Assembly: GCA_016840645.1 (NCBI GenBank)
Contig: JAEORY010000194.1
Location: forward strand, 1 to 7,206
Reading direction: 5' to 3'
DNA length: 7,206 nt
Source of the DNA: Candidatus Borrarchaeota archaeon
GTDB lineage: Archaea > Asgardarchaeota > Sifarchaeia > Borrarchaeales > Borrarchaeaceae
Position numbers and translations under genes: made by a program. Below are positions 5,527 through 7,206 of the stretch, piece after piece. The notes beneath the pieces were generated by a model. That model was given only the letters and a program-made list of their open reading frames with translations. It made no database searches and had not been told where the DNA came from. Every line of letters begins with the position of its first letter. The stretch's first letter is position 1.

Positions 5527-5571
5527 CGTTCTCGTATTCAACTGTACGATAGAGTATTTTAGTAGATTTAA

Positions 5572-5612
5572 TTTGAAACCATAATTTAAGATTTCAAAAA
5601 AGAGAATCTCTT
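5572..5612 (+). repeat. Two dyads in the presumed helicase leader
   Basis: TTTGAAA (5572-5578) and TTTCAAA (5592-5598) form a 7-bp stem with a 13-nt loop. AAGAGA (5600-5605) and TCTCTT (5607-5612) form a second dyad with a one-base centre. An A9 run follows at 5632-5640. The structures are AT-rich and weak, and no riboswitch family is recognised. Confidence 0.3.
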
Positions 5613-5674
5613 GTTAGCTCAAAGTGAGTGCAAAAAAAAAGAATTGTTTGACTTCTGAATTGAATTTTTCCTTT

Positions 5675-5679
5675 GGTGG
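5675..5679 (+). promoter_or_regulatory. Shine-Dalgarno site of the helicase gene
   Basis: GGTGG starts 12 nt and ends 7 nt before the ATG at 5687, and an A follows it. It carries the GGTG core seen before the ATPase and TFB genes and supports this start codon. Confidence 0.6.
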
Positions 5680-5686
5680 AATATAT

Positions 5687-7206
5687 ATGAGTCTTGAAAT
5701 AGGCACTGAAGGGTCTGCATATGCTTTTTTATGGGATTATTTAACTAGGGCAAAGAATAAGGAACGTACTAGTAAAAGAGTTGTCCCAAGACTAATTGGA
5801 AAGCCCTCTTTTAATATACCAAAGGATTATTCCTATTTAGCAGACGTAAAGGTCGAAAAAATACATACTATAGGTGATTTCAGAGTTAAACCTGGGGACG
5901 CAGTTTTGGCAACATGGGAAAATGGTGAAGACAAGCTCTTTTCTACCATAAATACATTAAAAACACATTCATACACAAAGAATGAACTTTATGGGATTAT
6001 TATTGATTATGATTCCAAGGATTACTATATTTCATTTTCAGGTAGATTTCCATCTCAGAGGCTAAAATATTGTGACATAGTTAATCTACGAAAAGCTGAT
6101 AATCAAATTCTGCTACGAATTCAAGAAAATATTTTGGAAAGAATTCAGAATGGCGAAAGCAAACAGCTACGAAAGCTAAGAACACTTCTTGAAAAAAGAG
6201 AAATCTTGGATTCTATTAAACCTATAACTCTGAATCACACCACAGAACTTCTAAACGAATCACAACAGAAAGCCGTAGCACATTGCCTTAATTTAACGAA
6301 TGATAATTATTTCTTTCTGATTCATGGGCCTCCTGGTACTGGAAAAACTACCACAATCTCAGAATTGGTTTTACAGTTGCTTAAAAGAAACCAAAGAATA
6401 CTTATAACGTCACATACTAATATTGCCGTAGATAACGCTCTGGAAAAGGCCATAGAGGCTCTTAAAGAAACAAAAGAGCATGACATCAGACATTTAGTTC
6501 TTCGATTAGGCATAAATGCCAAATTATTACCAAACATCAGACCACTTTTAGGTAACATAAGAAATTTCGAGGACTTGAAATCTTATAAAATCGTCGGTTC
6601 TACATTAACAAAAGCTGGATTGTACACTCTTCATTCTAATTTTGATTGGAACAATCCACCCTTTGATTATGTCATTATCGATGAGGCTAGTATGGCAAGT
6701 ATACCTTTAACTCTTGTAGGTATGGTGTTTGGTAAAAAGATAATTCTGGTGGGCGACCATCTTCAACTGCCTCCAATTTTTAATGTACCAATAAAACAGC
6801 AGCTAGAAAAATCACTTTTTGAAGTTTTAATTTCAAAATACCCCAATCATAGCATTTTTTTGGATACTCAATACCGATCGAATAAATACATCGCCATGTT
6901 TCCCAGTCATTTTATCTACAATGATCGATTAAAAACTGCCTATGGTATCGAAAATATTCAAATTGACTACTTTCCTCAAAATCGAGATAATTGGAGTCAA
7001 AGTCTCTCCGGTCGATACCCTATCGTGTGGATTGATACCTTTAACTATAATGGACAAGGTTTTGAATGGAAGTTATTTGGTAAACGATATTCTGCATGTA
7101 ATTTAATCGAAGCTGCCTTGGCCATTAAGATCATGAAGGAATATCACAAAGCGGGTTACTCTCTTGAGAAAGATATAGCTATAGTTACACCATTTCGTCT
7201 TCAAGC
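5687..7206 (+). CDS. Superfamily 1B DNA/RNA helicase, Upf1/DNA2/IGHMBP2-like (3' end outside window)
   Basis: This frame stays open for 506 codons to the window edge, so the C-terminus is missing. SF1B helicases translocate 5'-3' on single-stranded nucleic acid using ATP. The N-terminal part (about 1-185) looks like a beta-barrel stalk domain: VKPGDAVLATWENGED at about 66-82, then long charged helices. The motor motifs then come in order: Q motif NESQQKAV (190-197), Walker A GPPGTGKTT (214-222, K220), Ia ILITSHTNIAVDNAL, Walker B VIIDEAS (329-335), III VGDHLQLPP (355-363), YRSN (396-399) and IAIVTPFRLQ at the extreme end (497-506). Motifs V and VI, with the arginine finger, would lie just beyond the window. 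The DEAS box and VGDHLQLPP are typical of the Upf1/DNA2/Sen1 group. The start ATG has a GGTGG site 7 nt upstream. Whether it acts on DNA or RNA cannot be decided here. Confidence 0.92.
   Translation, partial: MSLEIGTEGSAYAFLWDYLTRAKNKERTSKRVVPRLIGKPSFNIPKDYSYLADVKVEKIHTIGDFRVKPGDAVLATWENGEDKLFSTINTLKTHSYTKNELYGIIIDYDSKDYYISFSGRFPSQRLKYCDIVNLRKADNQILLRIQENILERIQNGESKQLRKLRTLLEKREILDSIKPITLNHTTELLNESQQKAVAHCLNLTNDNYFFLIHGPPGTGKTTTISELVLQLLKRNQRILITSHTNIAVDNALEKAIEALKETKEHDIRHLVLRLGINAKLLPNIRPLLGNIRNFEDLKSYKIVGSTLTKAGLYTLHSNFDWNNPPFDYVIIDEASMASIPLTLVGMVFGKKIILVGDHLQLPPIFNVPIKQQLEKSLFEVLISKYPNHSIFLDTQYRSNKYIAMFPSHFIYNDRLKTAYGIENIQIDYFPQNRDNWSQSLSGRYPIVWIDTFNYNGQGFEWKLFGKRYSACNLIEAALAIKIMKEYHKAGYSLEKDIAIVTPFRLQ

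Noticed and set aside
5680..5688. ATATATAT as a TATA box at the helicase start
   Set aside because: It overlaps the start codon, so a transcript from it would begin about 25 nt inside the gene. It is more likely the AT-rich spacer after the GGTGG site.
6322..6558. 78-codon minus-strand frame inside the helicase gene
   Set aside because: It is the antisense of the Walker A region (ending in VFPVPGGP), a common shadow of GPPGTGKT coding sequence.

Overview
The window is archaeal. It carries a full-length TFIIB/TFB-family protein, an archaellum/Tad-type secretion ATPase with split ArlJ/TadC-like membrane partners, TATA-like boxes upstream of several genes, GGTG-type Shine-Dalgarno sites that can pair with the archaeal 16S 3' end, and short oligo-T terminators. 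The DNA is AT-rich. An Asgard-type or other mesophilic archaeon fits the Gly/Asp/Asn-rich, C-terminally anchored surface protein and the extra TFB. No marker gene here settles the lineage, so that assignment is a weak inference.

Positions 1-3715 (+) hold a compact four-gene group. The first gene is the 3' end of a surface protein: a Gly/Asp/Asn/Ser linker, one Ig-like beta domain and a C-terminal membrane anchor. It is followed by an ArlI/TadA/VirB11-like ATPase of 547 aa that starts at TTG with a good SD. Next come two membrane proteins (273 and 235 aa), each carrying one T2SSF-like domain. They overlap by ATGA and together look like one ArlJ split in two. This is a minimal motor-plus-platform cassette. 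No pilin and no prepilin peptidase is visible inside the window, so the substrate is unknown. The surface protein or an unlinked pilin is a candidate.

Positions 3716-3810 form a short convergent gap with an oligo-T/oligo-A junction that can end transcription from both sides. Positions 3811-4827 (-) encode a divergent TFB. It has a four-cysteine zinc ribbon and two cyclin folds, but the B-reader/B-linker region is poorly conserved. Positions 4828-5111 are non-coding and contain the TFB promoter, the oligo-T terminator of the next gene and a small perfect hairpin.

Positions 5112-5390 (-) encode a 92-aa protein with two membrane segments and no recognised family. Positions 5391-5686 form a divergent control region between that gene and the next. 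It is rich in dyads (a 9-bp inverted repeat, a 14-bp palindrome, a tandem 10-mer pair) and has a TATA-like box for each direction. Positions 5687-7206 (+) are the N-terminal 506 codons of an SF1B (Upf1/DNA2/IGHMBP2-like) helicase that runs off the window.

The clearest functional unit is the export/pilus-like cassette. The TFB, the two-TM protein and the helicase have no obvious mechanistic link to it and appear to be separate transcription units.
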